Source: Agrostemma githago
Lineage: Eukaryota; Streptophyta; Magnoliopsida; Caryophyllales; Caryophyllaceae
Assembly (NCBI GenBank): GCA_958450325.1
Contig: OY288243.1
Coordinates: forward strand, 50,991,878-51,055,877
Reading direction: 5' to 3'
DNA length: 64,000 nt
Shown: positions 12,085 to 22,896 of the stretch, in pieces
Position numbering within the stretch: the first letter of the stretch is position 1
Layout of the letters: each line of letters begins with the position of its first letter
The notes under the pieces: generated by a model
Told to the model about the DNA's origin: nothing
The model's input: the letters and a program-made list of their open reading frames with translations, nothing else
Database searches by the model: none
Position numbers and translations under genes: made by a program

Positions 12085-13333
12085 TCGTCATCCATAATTT
12101 TACTTAGTGTCGTCCGTATTTTACCTAATATATCCATTTTATCCTCATTTTGTTTAACTCTTTTTACCCACCCTCCCCTTTACTCATTCAATTAAAATTA
12201 CCTTCCAACATTCAACTCATCAACTTCCATCACATTTCAATTGCAATTGAACTACAATTAAACAACTTATGCTCAATCCGACTCCAATTAATTCAATCTT
12301 AACATACTAATTTCGAGTTCAAGGTATCGTTTTTAATTTTTGTACATTCTAAATAAACGAATTCTAAGTAAGCAATAAAATGTACCTACGGAGTATTTAT
12401 ATTCTTGTTAAATTTCTAAATGAATGAAATATATACATGTTATTAATGAGGTCGTTTGAAGTAAAAACTTAAATTCAAGAATTCGTTATTAGTAAACAAA
12501 CAACATCATCCAAATCGGCAAACTAAAATATTATTAACTTAAATTACGATACCACAATATTGATTATAATTCTTAATGTGCATGTTTGACAAAGCAGTTC
12601 AATATACTTACGGAAAATACTAATAAACAAACAAAAATACACATAAAACCGAATTAAAAAAAACCCAGAGACTTGGGATAACTACGAATGTCCTTAATTA
12701 GGACTGGATTTAGAAACTTTAAAACTCAACCTAGACTCAGTCTTAGTTGTTCTAAGACTGTCCCCAGGACGAGATTTAGAAATTTTAAAACTCAATCTGG
12801 GCTCAGTCTTAGTTGTTCTAAGACTGTACCCAGGACGAGATTTAGAAATTTTAAAACTCAATATGGGCTTAGTCGTGGGTGTTCTACGTTTGTATCCACA
12901 CCCGGTTTTATATATATCGCTAGTCATTCCGGGTACGAGCTTTTACGATTAATACCTGGGCCGATGTCTTTTGTCACGTCTAATACAAAAAATAATACAA
13001 ATCATAATTGCGTTCACGACGACAAAAATAACGACTAACCTCGACAACGTCGTCGTCCGAATTATTTTCGTTATAGGACAAATTCAAATCAAAAGGAAAA
13101 CTATTTTCCGCGTTCGACATGTTCGGGTTAATCGTCGAATAATCAAAAATTCAAAATATAAGCGTTTTATTAATTTGACAGTAAAGTTGTTGTTGTTGTC
13201 CATGATGTTGATAAATAGTAGGGTAAATTAGGTCAATGAGTAGTTGAGTTAAATTAGGTTAGTAAATTAAAAAGGGCAAATCAGTAATTTACTCATAAAT
13301 TATGGACGACACTAAGTAAATAGACGGACGACG
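12085..13333. mobile_element. Possible small TIR element containing tandem repeats
   Basis: The left segment (12085-12125) contains TTACTTAGTGTCGTCC; its complement is at 13297-13333 in inverted orientation, with extra CGTC-TCC matches on both sides. This suggests imperfect terminal inverted repeats of about 40 bp around 1.25 kb. No clear flanking duplication was seen, so it may be a decayed MULE-like element or a chance inverted pair. Confidence 0.4.
12707..12900. repeat. 66-bp tandem repeat, nearly three copies
   Basis: GATTTAGAAA starts at 12707, 12773 and 12839, exactly 66 bp apart, each followed by TTTAAAACTCAA and TCTTAGTTGTTCTAAGACTG in the complete copies. Since 66 is divisible by three, both strands show an open 22-residue repeat; I take this as a property of the repeat, not a gene. 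Confidence 0.9.
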
Positions 13334-13344
13334 TTAAGTAGCCC

Positions 13345-14203
13345 CCGTTAATTATTAGGAAAATGATAAATACTCGGTACAATCTTTAGGTTGTATCTAA
13401 CTATCTAAGTAATTAAGTAAAAGAGGAAACAAAATTTTAATGCTTTTATTAATTGCATCGATGCATGTGTAATCTATTCTTTCATTTCTAACTATATACG
13501 AAGTACCAAATCGGGAAATGAATTAAAGGCTTAAAGACAACCCTAAAGACTGTATTTAACATAACTCAAATTCATAACCTAATTCGTTACCAACTCACAC
13601 ATACAAGATGTTTAACACATGACTAGGACTACTTAGAGAGCAACTCTAAATTATTATAAAAATCTATCCAAATTGTTCAAATTAAGTTTCTAAAACCAAT
13701 GCAAGGTGCATGTAATCCCATAGGACTATATACATACCATAATTCTTTGGTTACGACTTACAAGTTTGTTTACTCGTATTTATTCGTTACTACGAGTAAT
13801 TATTACGATATATTGATTACTTTCTCCCATCCATATCTTTATATATGCCCACCATTTTTCCTAAAACCGAAAACTGATAACTTATTTGATTTCGAGGAAA
13901 GTATTGATCAAAAGCATCTTTCTTTCTTTAACTAATAAAGGAGAGGAGATTGTTGTACGAAGGCATCAAACTCATCATCTTCAATCAATCAGTCTTTTCA
14001 TTATTTTCAGCTTTATTAACTAACTGGGAGGATAAAACAGATGATTGGAACTTGGAAATCAGCGTCCAGGCCGCCGCCAAAATTGGGCCTAAAACTTTCA
14101 ACTTTCACCTCAAACTTTTTTCTTCATTCAAAAGTTTAACGTAATATTGAACCATAACTAATGGCGTAATTTTCCACTTTCAAAACTCATGCCCTTTATA
14201 TAT
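13345..14203. other. Intergenic stretch, nothing recognised
   Basis: AT-rich sequence with short ORFs only. I looked on the minus strand for the missing downstream exons of the subtilase remnant and did not find them here. Confidence 0.5.
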
Positions 14204-14337
14204 TACTCTCCCGTCCCAAAAAGGTTGTCTCATTCAATTTGTATGTTGATTGAGAGGTTGTGTGAGTTAATTGAATGATAAAATGATAGATATTTAAGTT
14301 GGTAGAAACGTTAAAAAAGATAAAGTAAAAAAAAAAG

Positions 14338-14447
14338 AGTAAATCACTAATAACCCCTTTTATGTTGCGGTTTTTCGAGATTACCCCAAAAAAGTTTTTC
14401 GTGAAATTTTACCCCCTTAAAATTCACCAAAAATTAGATTTTGCCCC
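14338..14447 (+). repeat. Left terminal inverted repeat of the Pack-MULE
   Basis: It pairs with 26520-26630 over about 110 bp with scattered mismatches; shared blocks include TTTTATGTTGC, CGAGATTAC, AAAAAGTTTTTCG and AAATTTTACCCCCTTAAA. Confidence 0.8.
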
Positions 14448-15221
14448 TGTGGACATGACATAGGTCCACCCCAACGCGGCCACGCGCGGGTTTGGGGAGG
14501 CGAATGAATCTCCATATGAGAATGGATCGAATGGAAATTTAAATCGAAGTGGAGTCGCTACCGAACTTTGTGGGAGTTCGGGCCCGTTCGAACCCACTCT
14601 ATGTCGTAGTGGGCCATGTACAAAATACGGCCCATTTCCGATGTCAGAGTTTATTGGGTTCGTCCCTTAGCATTTGATACCGATACCGTCACTACCGGTT
14701 ATCGTGTATTGAATGACTCTCGTGCGCCAACGGTTTCGGGCATCCGGAAACCGAGGTTCTGAGTAAGGGGTGAGGGTACGTGTTGGGAAGCCCACAAAGG
14801 ACACCCAACCCCGCCCGCACATTAGCGGCCTCTACTAGGATACCGAATGATTTTCTAATACGCGCGTTAGTTGAACGGGAAAATGTTATGCAAACAGTGT
14901 TTTCCCTAAGCATGTGAAGAATTGAAAGGGTTTCTACGTCGATTTAATGCAACTAAAATTTTAACCTCAAAGGTTGTATTTTAGCATGCGAAGGTTCATT
15001 TTAGTACGATAAAACAAACAATTAAATCAACAAGAAAAGTGACAAACGGTTAGTAACGGTTTGCATAAATATGGAATGATGTAAGTATGATGATGCATGG
15101 TTTTTGAAAAAGTGATGTTTCACGTGATGGATTAGGCACGTGTTGACTTAAGTCACGAAAAGGTATTAACGAGATTCGAATGGCCTTGTAGGACTCACGG
15201 TTTGACGTGATAAAGAGGCCA

Positions 15222-15551
15222 CTCGACCGAGTCATTGAGGGACTCGACCGAGTGGACCTCTAAAAAAGGCTACTGTCCAGATTTCGTGACGGTACTCGAC
15301 CGATCTATGAGGGAACTCGACCAAGTACACGGCCACTCGAGCGAGTTATTGCGAAACTCGACCGAGTGGTTGTCATGAAAGTTTTCTGTCTCATATTTTG
15401 GACCCTACTCGATCGAGTTATTGACCAACTCGACCGAGTACGTTGCCACTCGATCAAGGCATTGCGAGACTCGACCGAGTGGAGGTCGGAAAAGCATTCT
15501 GTTCTGGTTTTGGGGTGCCACTCGACCGAGTGGGCTAGGCACTCGATCGAG
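15222..15551 (-). promoter_or_regulatory. Array of 12 helically phased palindromes in the LTR
   Basis: CTCGAYCGAG cores or close variants start at 15222, 15243, 15295, 15316, 15336, 15357, 15408, 15429, 15449, 15470, 15521 and 15542. Successive distances are 21, 52, 21, 20, 21, 51, 21, 20, 21, 51 and 21 bp. The array arises from a decayed tandem repeat of 113 bp, but the palindromes are better kept than the DNA between them. The same array is in the right LTR (about 23431-23761). Function as protein binding sites is inference. Confidence 0.7.
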
Positions 15552-16613
15552 TGCCCCCTGTAAGAACCAGGGTTCCCTTGTAATTTGCTATTGAATTTTG
15601 AAATTACTTTAGATTTTGATAAATCGATGACTTTGTCGAATTGGGCATAAATATTGATTAATTTGTGCTCGATTCGTGTGCATAATACTCGTCATATCCA
15701 ACGTGCGATTATTGAATCGACATCGGATATTAGAGCGAGACTAAAGGAATTGCTATAAGTCGTTTAAGTCAAACAAAACGATATGAATTTTCCTCCGCGT
15801 TTATAGTGTCGTAATCCTAACGAATTAAATGACATCTATGTAAGCATCAACGAAAATCGAATTGATTAAACTATTTGACTAGATCGTTAGATTTGACATC
15901 CAATTATGGAATTGGTATCGAATCTAAAAGATCGACACTTGAATAAAAAAAACTTGATTCGCTCGGCTTCTCCGACATCGTAATGAATCCCTAGGGATTA
16001 TGTGATGTTGGATCCGCGTCAACGGGTTTCGACCCTTACTGAGAATATGTTTCGAAAATAGTTTTTAGAAAATCGATGCAATATGCGATTGAATGATGAT
16101 GCGAACGAAAAAAACAAAAAAAACTATTGTTTAGGTTGACTTGTGTCAATAATCAAATGATCGGGGTGATGGGATAAGCGACCGGCAACGCTGAGTGCAA
16201 TACTCTTGTATATTCGGGTTTCCTTATCCCACCATCCCTCACACTCGACATAAATTCACAAGTATTTTAATGCTTTTAATACCAGCGATATTATTAATAT
16301 TAGAATGCGATGATAAAATAAAAAAAGACAAAAAAAAACGACGAAAAGGAGGAAGAAGCCGAGAGAGAGAGAGTGGAGAAGGGAAGAAGGCGGGTTTTGC
16401 ACCCTCAACCTACATGTTCTTGTTCTCGTTATGGACTCGTCTAGTTGTGGCTTGCACGGGAGTATCGAGATGTAGGCTAAGTTGTGGTGGTTAGGGTTTG
16501 GACTCCTAAACGCTAGGGTTAGGGTTTGCTAGTGTAGTATTGGGGTTTGATTAGGGTTTGCTTAGGGTTGCAAAAGGTGTGAAAAGGTTGTGTAAATGCA
16601 TGTGCATGAGGGT

Positions 16614-16753
16614 GTATATATTGGCTAGGCTATGCACACCCGGCTAGGGTTACTCGACCGAGTAGCCCCTTGACTCGGTCGAGTGGCCCAATCAAACGCA
16701 GTCGGACTTGGATGAGGGCCCACTCGATCGAGTGGGCTGAGCACTCGATCGAG
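16614..16753 (-). promoter_or_regulatory. LTR core promoter: TATA box with four upstream palindromes
   Basis: On the minus strand a TATATACACCC box (about 16612-16622) lies downstream of palindrome cores at 16653, 16674, 16723 and 16744 (spacings 21, 49 and 21). The right LTR repeats the layout (TATA near 24825-24833) but lacks one palindrome plus its spacer. Confidence 0.55.
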
Positions 16754-17148
16754 TGGCTCAGCTGGATCGCGCAGGTCCAGTGCTTTGGACCGTGGCTTTG
16801 GTATTTGATGGGTTATGTGTTTGGGCCACACTTTTTGAATGTTTGAATGGCTGTTTTGTTGTGTGTCTCGGAAACGACTTTGACCGGGGTTGACCCAATC
16901 GTAAAAAAGTCGGTTTTATTTCCGGTGTCGGTTTTGACCCAAATTAGTCTTGTTTGACTGGAAACGACCCACTGGGCTTGAATTTGAGGTCAATTTTGTG
17001 ATATTTTTACTCCATAAGTGCTTAAGCCAACAAATAATGGTTTTGAGCCCATATCCGAGCACGTAGAAACACGTTAGCGTCTGATCATCATCGGGTGTTT
17101 TTAGGAAACTACCATAGACACCTGGCAGTCAAAATGCGGGTGTCTACA

Positions 17149-20016
17149 GCCCCCACTCTGACTGAGGCTTGGACAAGGCGAAAGTCAGAGTAGCCACCAG
17201 GCCAATCAAGGATTGAAACCTGGCAGACTTCCGATCGGGTCGTTTATAGTCCATTAGACTCACGTGAAGGGCTCGCCACCCGTAAGATAGAAATCATACC
17301 TGAGTTGATGATGATAACTCCGTGGTGAATTGGACTTGTCGCATAAGTCCTGGGTGCACCTATATGTAGGCCCATCCCGTGCTATTTCGGGGAAATGCCA
17401 CCTAGGGTTTTCCGCTAGGGAGATATAGTGGGTTGTATGTCCCTGCTTGAGTCGTACCTGTATAAGTCACATAGAATTTTGCATGCAACACGTAGGTAGA
17501 AAAATGACTCGCGCTGGGGAATAAAAAATTTGAAAACTTTTGATTGATTTTTGCTTCATTTTTGAAATCAAAGTCCTGAAAGCAACTTACGTGCTAGGAG
17601 ATAGGTTTTCAAAATTAAAAAGGGTAGAAAAGAAATTTGCAGTTGAAATAGACCGAAATTTGACCTTGTCGAAAAGGACTTTCTCAAATGGCTAAGTTTT
17701 GCAAATCTTAAAGTAGAACTTGAAGAGAGAGGCCTACCGACAAACTCGACTCTGGACGTGACCGGACGAGTTGACAGACACGATTGGACTCTCGAGGATT
17801 TGGACCGTGACTCGGTAGGGGGGTGGGCCACCTAACAAGACTCTTAAGTTGCGCTATTTTGTAGCCTAGGCGAGAGGCAACACGGTCGAACATCGAAATG
17901 GGATGGATATGCTATTGGGGACTTGCAGTAGTCTGTAATGAGACTGTTGTAGTCTGGTGCCTTCTGGATCTCTGATTTTAGGGTACAGTCCAAAATGGGT
18001 ATAGTTTTGAGTCCTGACAGATTCTTGCCTTCGACGGAGCCGAGTACTAGGACACCCTACAGAAAAGAGGCTAGTTTTTGAAAGTATTTTGGATTTTGTG
18101 AGTGGAAGGAGAACTTCTGTCTAATAGAAGCCCCCAGGACGACAAAGCTAGCTACTGAGAACATGACAGTATCGTGACCGGAATGATGGTGCTTTTTGAA
18201 TGTGTGTCAATGTGAGTGGTTGTGCCTCTGTTGAACGGCTGCCTACGTATTCACGTGGGGTGAAATCAAACCAAGCCGTAGTTCAGTGGATTGAAAGATG
18301 TATTATGGTGCCTAGTTTATTAGGGATTTGTGTGTAACTAGCCATAGCGATGGTGTAGGCTAGGTGCATTCCCAATGATGTCTTGATCAAAGGGCTAGAA
18401 TGGTTAGGATGTTGATCCTATGACTGTGAGCGTTCTCCGGGGTAGCCCTCAGAGGTGGTGTGAACTATTTGGGCATGTTCTATGCCGACCGCAAGTTGAA
18501 TTCCCGTGTTTGGGGCTGGTAACTGGTCTGGATGTTTCTGGAAATGTGGTGCTAGGTCACAAGTGGCTTTGATGTTTTGCCATCTGGAGCTTGATTTTGT
18601 GGAGCTAAGGCTTCGAGGGTAAGGTATTGTAATGTGGTAGGAAAGTGGGAAGTCGAGTAAAAATGGCTCGAACTTTGATCAGGATAGGTTTTGATAATGC
18701 GGGATCTGGTTTCCATGTCTGGCCCTAATGGTTAGGGGTATCCTATGGAGCTTGAATCCTCAAAATTCTGGGCTGTCTCTAGCCTAGGTCTCGGGAAGGT
18801 CTTGAGGGTTATAATGTGGGAAGGCTAAGTGTGGTGTTAGCTGACCAGCTTGATTGTTTCTCCCCTATTGGATGGTATGAGCATTGATAATTTTGAATTT
18901 GACCGTTTTCACTACGGTCATGGGTTCTTGAATATTCTTTGGCTGACCTCTTAGCCCCGGTCTTGGGATTTTTTAATTTTTTGTTGGTTGACCTCTTAGC
19001 CCCGGTCATGGGATCTTGAATATTTTTTGGTTGACCTCTTAGCCCCGGTCTTGGGTTTTTTGAACTTTTTTGTTTTGATAATGGCCTGCTTTTTGTTTTG
19101 GCCTTTTGCTTTTTTTTTGAACTTTTGATTTTTTCTTCCATTTTTTGTTGGTCAGACTAACACTAAAGGTAGGGGTTGGTTGATCTTATTGAATGGGTGT
19201 TTATTGTGGGAAATGGGTTTGCCTCCCGACTTGAACCCAAACTAGGAGACTACCCAGATTTGTCATAGGATTTGATACGCTCCTGCTAAGGGTAGTTATG
19301 TGGCTTTCTATACCAGACATGGAACAGATAAAGGAAAAACACGGGCCTTAGTTCCTGCAGTCATTATAGATGTGCCTATAATAGTCACGTGCATGTGCTC
19401 ACAGTGTATGATGGTGTTCATCATGTTCTCGGAAACACATACATAAGGAAAGTATATAAGAGAAAGAATATTTGAAAGCTGATTTTATTGAATTTTGAAA
19501 AAGAGGACAGAATGCAAAAGACTCTGACTCTGATTTGGAATTGAGGATGTAGGGTATCCTAGACTCGGACTCAGACTTAGACTCGAATCAAATCCGGACT
19601 CGGATGCTCGGTTGGTTGTTTTTTTTTTGGTAAGGTCTTTGATTGGAGAGAACGACGGGTGCCACGACTCGCCTAAACTCGGCTTTGCGCAAGTGCAAGA
19701 GAGGGAGTCAAACTAGACACGGCCCGGGGTGACGGGTCGACAAAGACTCTCGGACCGGGATACTCGAATGTTGACCTAGACGAGTTAACGACCGCGAATT
19801 AGACTCGAGCTGCAGAAGGGTGAGTCCGAAAATGGGGCAACCGTGTTTGACTCGGGTTAGACTCTCCTAAGACCAATGTGTAGGGTGCGATTCTCAGAGT
19901 GACTGTGATTAATCGCTTCGTCGGAGAATAGCCCCCAAGTGAGGCCAAGGACTCAGATAGGACTCAGATGGCATGACATCTAAGTGACTCGAAAGTGGGG
20001 TATGTGAGACGGCACG
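17149..20016 (-). mobile_element. Non-coding internal domain of the LARD-like element
   Basis: About 2.9 kb lies between the LTRs. It shows no gag zinc knuckle, protease, RT, RNase H or integrase motif on either strand. It begins (minus sense, right side) near 20016 and ends at the polypurine tract beside 17149. No clear tRNA-complementary primer site was found next to the right LTR, whose inner end is damaged. Confidence 0.7.
18890..19050. repeat. Short tandem repeat, about 45 bp, in the LARD interior
   Basis: GACCTCTTAGCCCCGGTC occurs at 18944, 18990 and 19033, with a diverged unit before it (about 18901). A lysine-rich minus-strand ORF across 18809-19141 is produced by this repeat and is not called as a gene. 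Confidence 0.85.
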
Positions 20017-20208
20017 TGTACGACATGACCCTTAAAGCACGTGGATCGAATGGAAATTTAAATCGAAGTGGAGTCGCCACCGAACTTTGTGGGAGTTCGG
20101 GCCCGTTCGAACCCACTCTATGTCGTAGTGGGCCATGTACAAAATACGGCCCATTTCCGATGTCAGAGTTTATTGGGTTCGTCCCTTAGCATTTGATACC
20201 GATACCGT

Positions 20209-22896
20209 CACTACAAGAGATTAATACTTGGGTGACATTTGTCTAGCAGCATAAAGTCAAAATGTCACCTTAGTTGTAATTAACATGGAATTTAACTTAA
20301 AAAATAATCTAAATGTCACCATAAGCTCATTTTACCCATTCCCTCACATTTGATACCTAATCCGTATTTCATTATTTCCTAAACCAAAAACCAAAAAACA
20401 AAAACTCCTAAAATAATTTCATTTCTCCTAAATGCTCACATAAATTAAAACCTAAATATATACTCCCGTGTTCCCTCTTTTCTTCTTCCTCTTTTGTAAT
20501 CAATTAATCATCATCATTTTCAATTAATCATCTAATTCTTCTACTATAATATAAGGCACGGTGATTCATTCCTAAATCAATTGGAATCCATTGATTTTAT
20601 TAGGGTTTTTCAATTAATCGTAGAAATCAGTCGATTGTGATTTTGATTATCACCCCTTATGGTTTCTTATTTTCTATTTTAATCGAGTTTTATATTTTAT
20701 TTTCAGATATTTTGACAGAACGACGTCGATGAACAAGTTCGTTAAGCATGGTGATGAACCTCTATCGAATTCTCAGATTGAGGATGAACTAAAACAACTT
20801 ATTGCAAATGGACAGAGTCTGTACATGGTAATTGGTTGTTTATCCTGTATACTTTTCATACAACTATTGCATTTAAATGTGTATGTATTCTATTTGAAGG
20901 CTTATGAGCTTGAATTTGCTGAAACATGAATTTGGATTTGGATTTGGGTTTGATTTAGGTGATATAGTGATTAAGTAGGTCTCGATGCCAAATAATTAGG
21001 ATTTGGTTTAGCTAAATTGGGTATTAAGTGGGTGAATATTAGCGAATTAGGTTGACGGTTGTGTTAAGATGTTTCAAGATTTGGGTTGGTTTAGCTGAAA
21101 TATTGAATAAGTGAGACTTGAATGCCGACTTGGGTAAGATTTAGCTGAATTACTTCGACTTGAATGACAATTTTCAGCTGAACTAACCTTTGCAATATTC
21201 TACAAATGGTGAAGTATGAGGTTAGATAATTTGACTCGACTTTGGTTTTGTTTCCCTAATGAATCGTATTAAATTTTCTGTTAGAATTACACCGAGTTCC
21301 TGTTATTCTACACACTAATTTGAGAAATGTCTCAGAGGTATGTACTTTTATTAGCATTTCTTTTATTAGCATTAGTTTCACTCGATTTTAATGCCTTAGA
21401 GGTCGTTTTGGCCTGACATTGTTCATTGTTTTCTACACAGCTGAAGAATTGGTCTTCTTTTGAATATCTGATTTCTTATCTAATATAGACTATATAGTTC
21501 AATTTTTTTGCACTTTATACTACTCAAATCTGTTTCCATAACTACTAAAATGTGGAAACCTTATGTGGGAAACCTTATTTTCCCGCAGGAAACCTTATGT
21601 GGGAAACCTTAAATGAAGGTGAACCTACATTTAATTTTGTTTAAAATGCTTCCACGTTCCTCTTCATGCTTTGTCACACGTCATGAAATTTATGCAGGCT
21701 GCCAAATTGATCGTCGAGGGGACATCTAGGGAAAGAAAAGAGTAATTCACGTGCACTAAGGAAGCATATTATATTTTGTTTGTCTGCTGTACCTTTACTT
21801 GTCGATGTATTTATAAGTTAAGGTCAAGTCAATTAATTCAACTTTTTAATTTACGGAGTCGTAAAAAATGTGAAGCCTCTTAACTGTTTTGTTGTGGTTA
21901 GAAATTATAATTGCATAATTTTGCTTCTTCAGATAGAAAAAAGACTATCAAATCGGTCCTTGAACATTCAGAAGTCGATTATTATGTTTTCGGTAGATAA
22001 AATCACCAATGTGCTTTTAAGGCTGTCAAATTGTTGCTTGAATATGTGGTTTTCCATGTCAGGTATATAAATTGGCAGGTTTACGGCTTGAAAACATGTT
22101 ATCTAGCCCACCACAATGCTTCATTTTTTTTCATACAAATGACCATAAGAAAGTCTCTTGTTCTTCATTTTAATACCGATAGTCTCTATATTGGGTCAAA
22201 TGTATTTATTCTCGTGTAAATTTTATAAGCGGTGTAATATTTTGTTTTCTTTGCCCAGATCAGATTGTAGAAGAAGGATTCATGGCCAATTGGTTTTGAG
22301 AATGCCTTATTATAGTCAAGCATAGAAGAAGTGGTTGCACTACAGGATACAGCCCCAAAACAAAAGCTTAGTGTTTGAGTAGCTATAAACTCTAGCAATT
22401 TTGACTTTTGTATGAGAAAAATTATTGGTTTAGGTTATGTTTCGATTTGGTCTTAATTAATTGAGTTGGTAGTGATAAAACCCTTTTGTAATGACAAGTT
22501 CTGTTTTTAATATTATACATGATAATATTTTACATGTTTTGTCTTTTTTATTTAGTTAATTTTGATTAAAAAAGAAACAATACCGAATAGCCAAAAAAAA
22601 AAAATTTAGAAAAAAATAATGCCACGTGTATCAATGAAAAAAAATCATTATCAAAGGAAAAAGAAAAATAATATTATTATAGAAACAAGAAAAAATCCTA
22701 GATGTCAATATTCATGAAAAAGGATTAGATAGCATTTATATAGGCTTTTACCAGCGTTAAAACAAATGTCACCAAAACTTCTAGCGACATTGAATCTTGC
22801 GGTATTTAATGAAATGCTGTTAAGACTTCTCGCGGCATTTACATATGTCACCTAAGTCTAAATTAAATGTCGTTAAAAGCCTCTTGTTTTGTAGTG
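20209..22896. mobile_element. Non-autonomous CACTA (EnSpm-type) element
   Basis: The ends are CACTACAAGAG and TTTTGTAGTG, flanked by the 3-bp duplication CGT (20206-20208 and 22897-22899). Removing the element and one CGT restores the uninterrupted LTR sequence found at about 14679-14706. Subterminal AAATGTCACC-like motifs repeat in both orientations at each end (for example 20270 and 22760-22870). It is 2,688 bp with no transposase motif. Confidence 0.9.
20729..21745 (+). other. Two exon-like segments inside the CACTA element
   Basis: An ORF starts at ATG 20729, in a segment preceded by TTTCAG (20701-20706), and runs in frame to a GTAATT donor after 20827. A second segment after TATGCAG starts at 21698, continues the same phase and stops at 21745. 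Joined they give only 48 residues and match no family I know. It may be a fragment of the element's own gene, a captured exon pair, or chance. Confidence 0.2.

Larger units (their letters stand above)
14448..17148 (-). repeat. 3' LTR of the LARD-like element
   Basis: In plus coordinates it runs from TGTGGACATGAC to GGGTGTCTACA. It is about 2.70 kb and matches the right LTR closely. Next to it at 17149-17164 the minus strand reads CAGTCAGAGTGGGGGC, a polypurine tract, which fixes it as the 3' LTR. Confidence 0.85.

Noticed and set aside
12688..13038. 116-residue ORF with a 22-residue repeat
   Set aside because: The 66-bp tandem repeat is divisible by three, so open frames appear on both strands; there is no start context or homology.
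15222..15551. Regularly spaced short repeats that look CRISPR-like
   Set aside because: The units are 10-bp palindromes with 10- and 41-bp gaps that are themselves related; there are no unique spacers, no cas genes, and it is plant nuclear DNA.
18809..19141. Lysine-rich ORF as a possible Gag of the LARD element
   Set aside because: It is created by the 45-bp tandem repeat and has no gag motifs.
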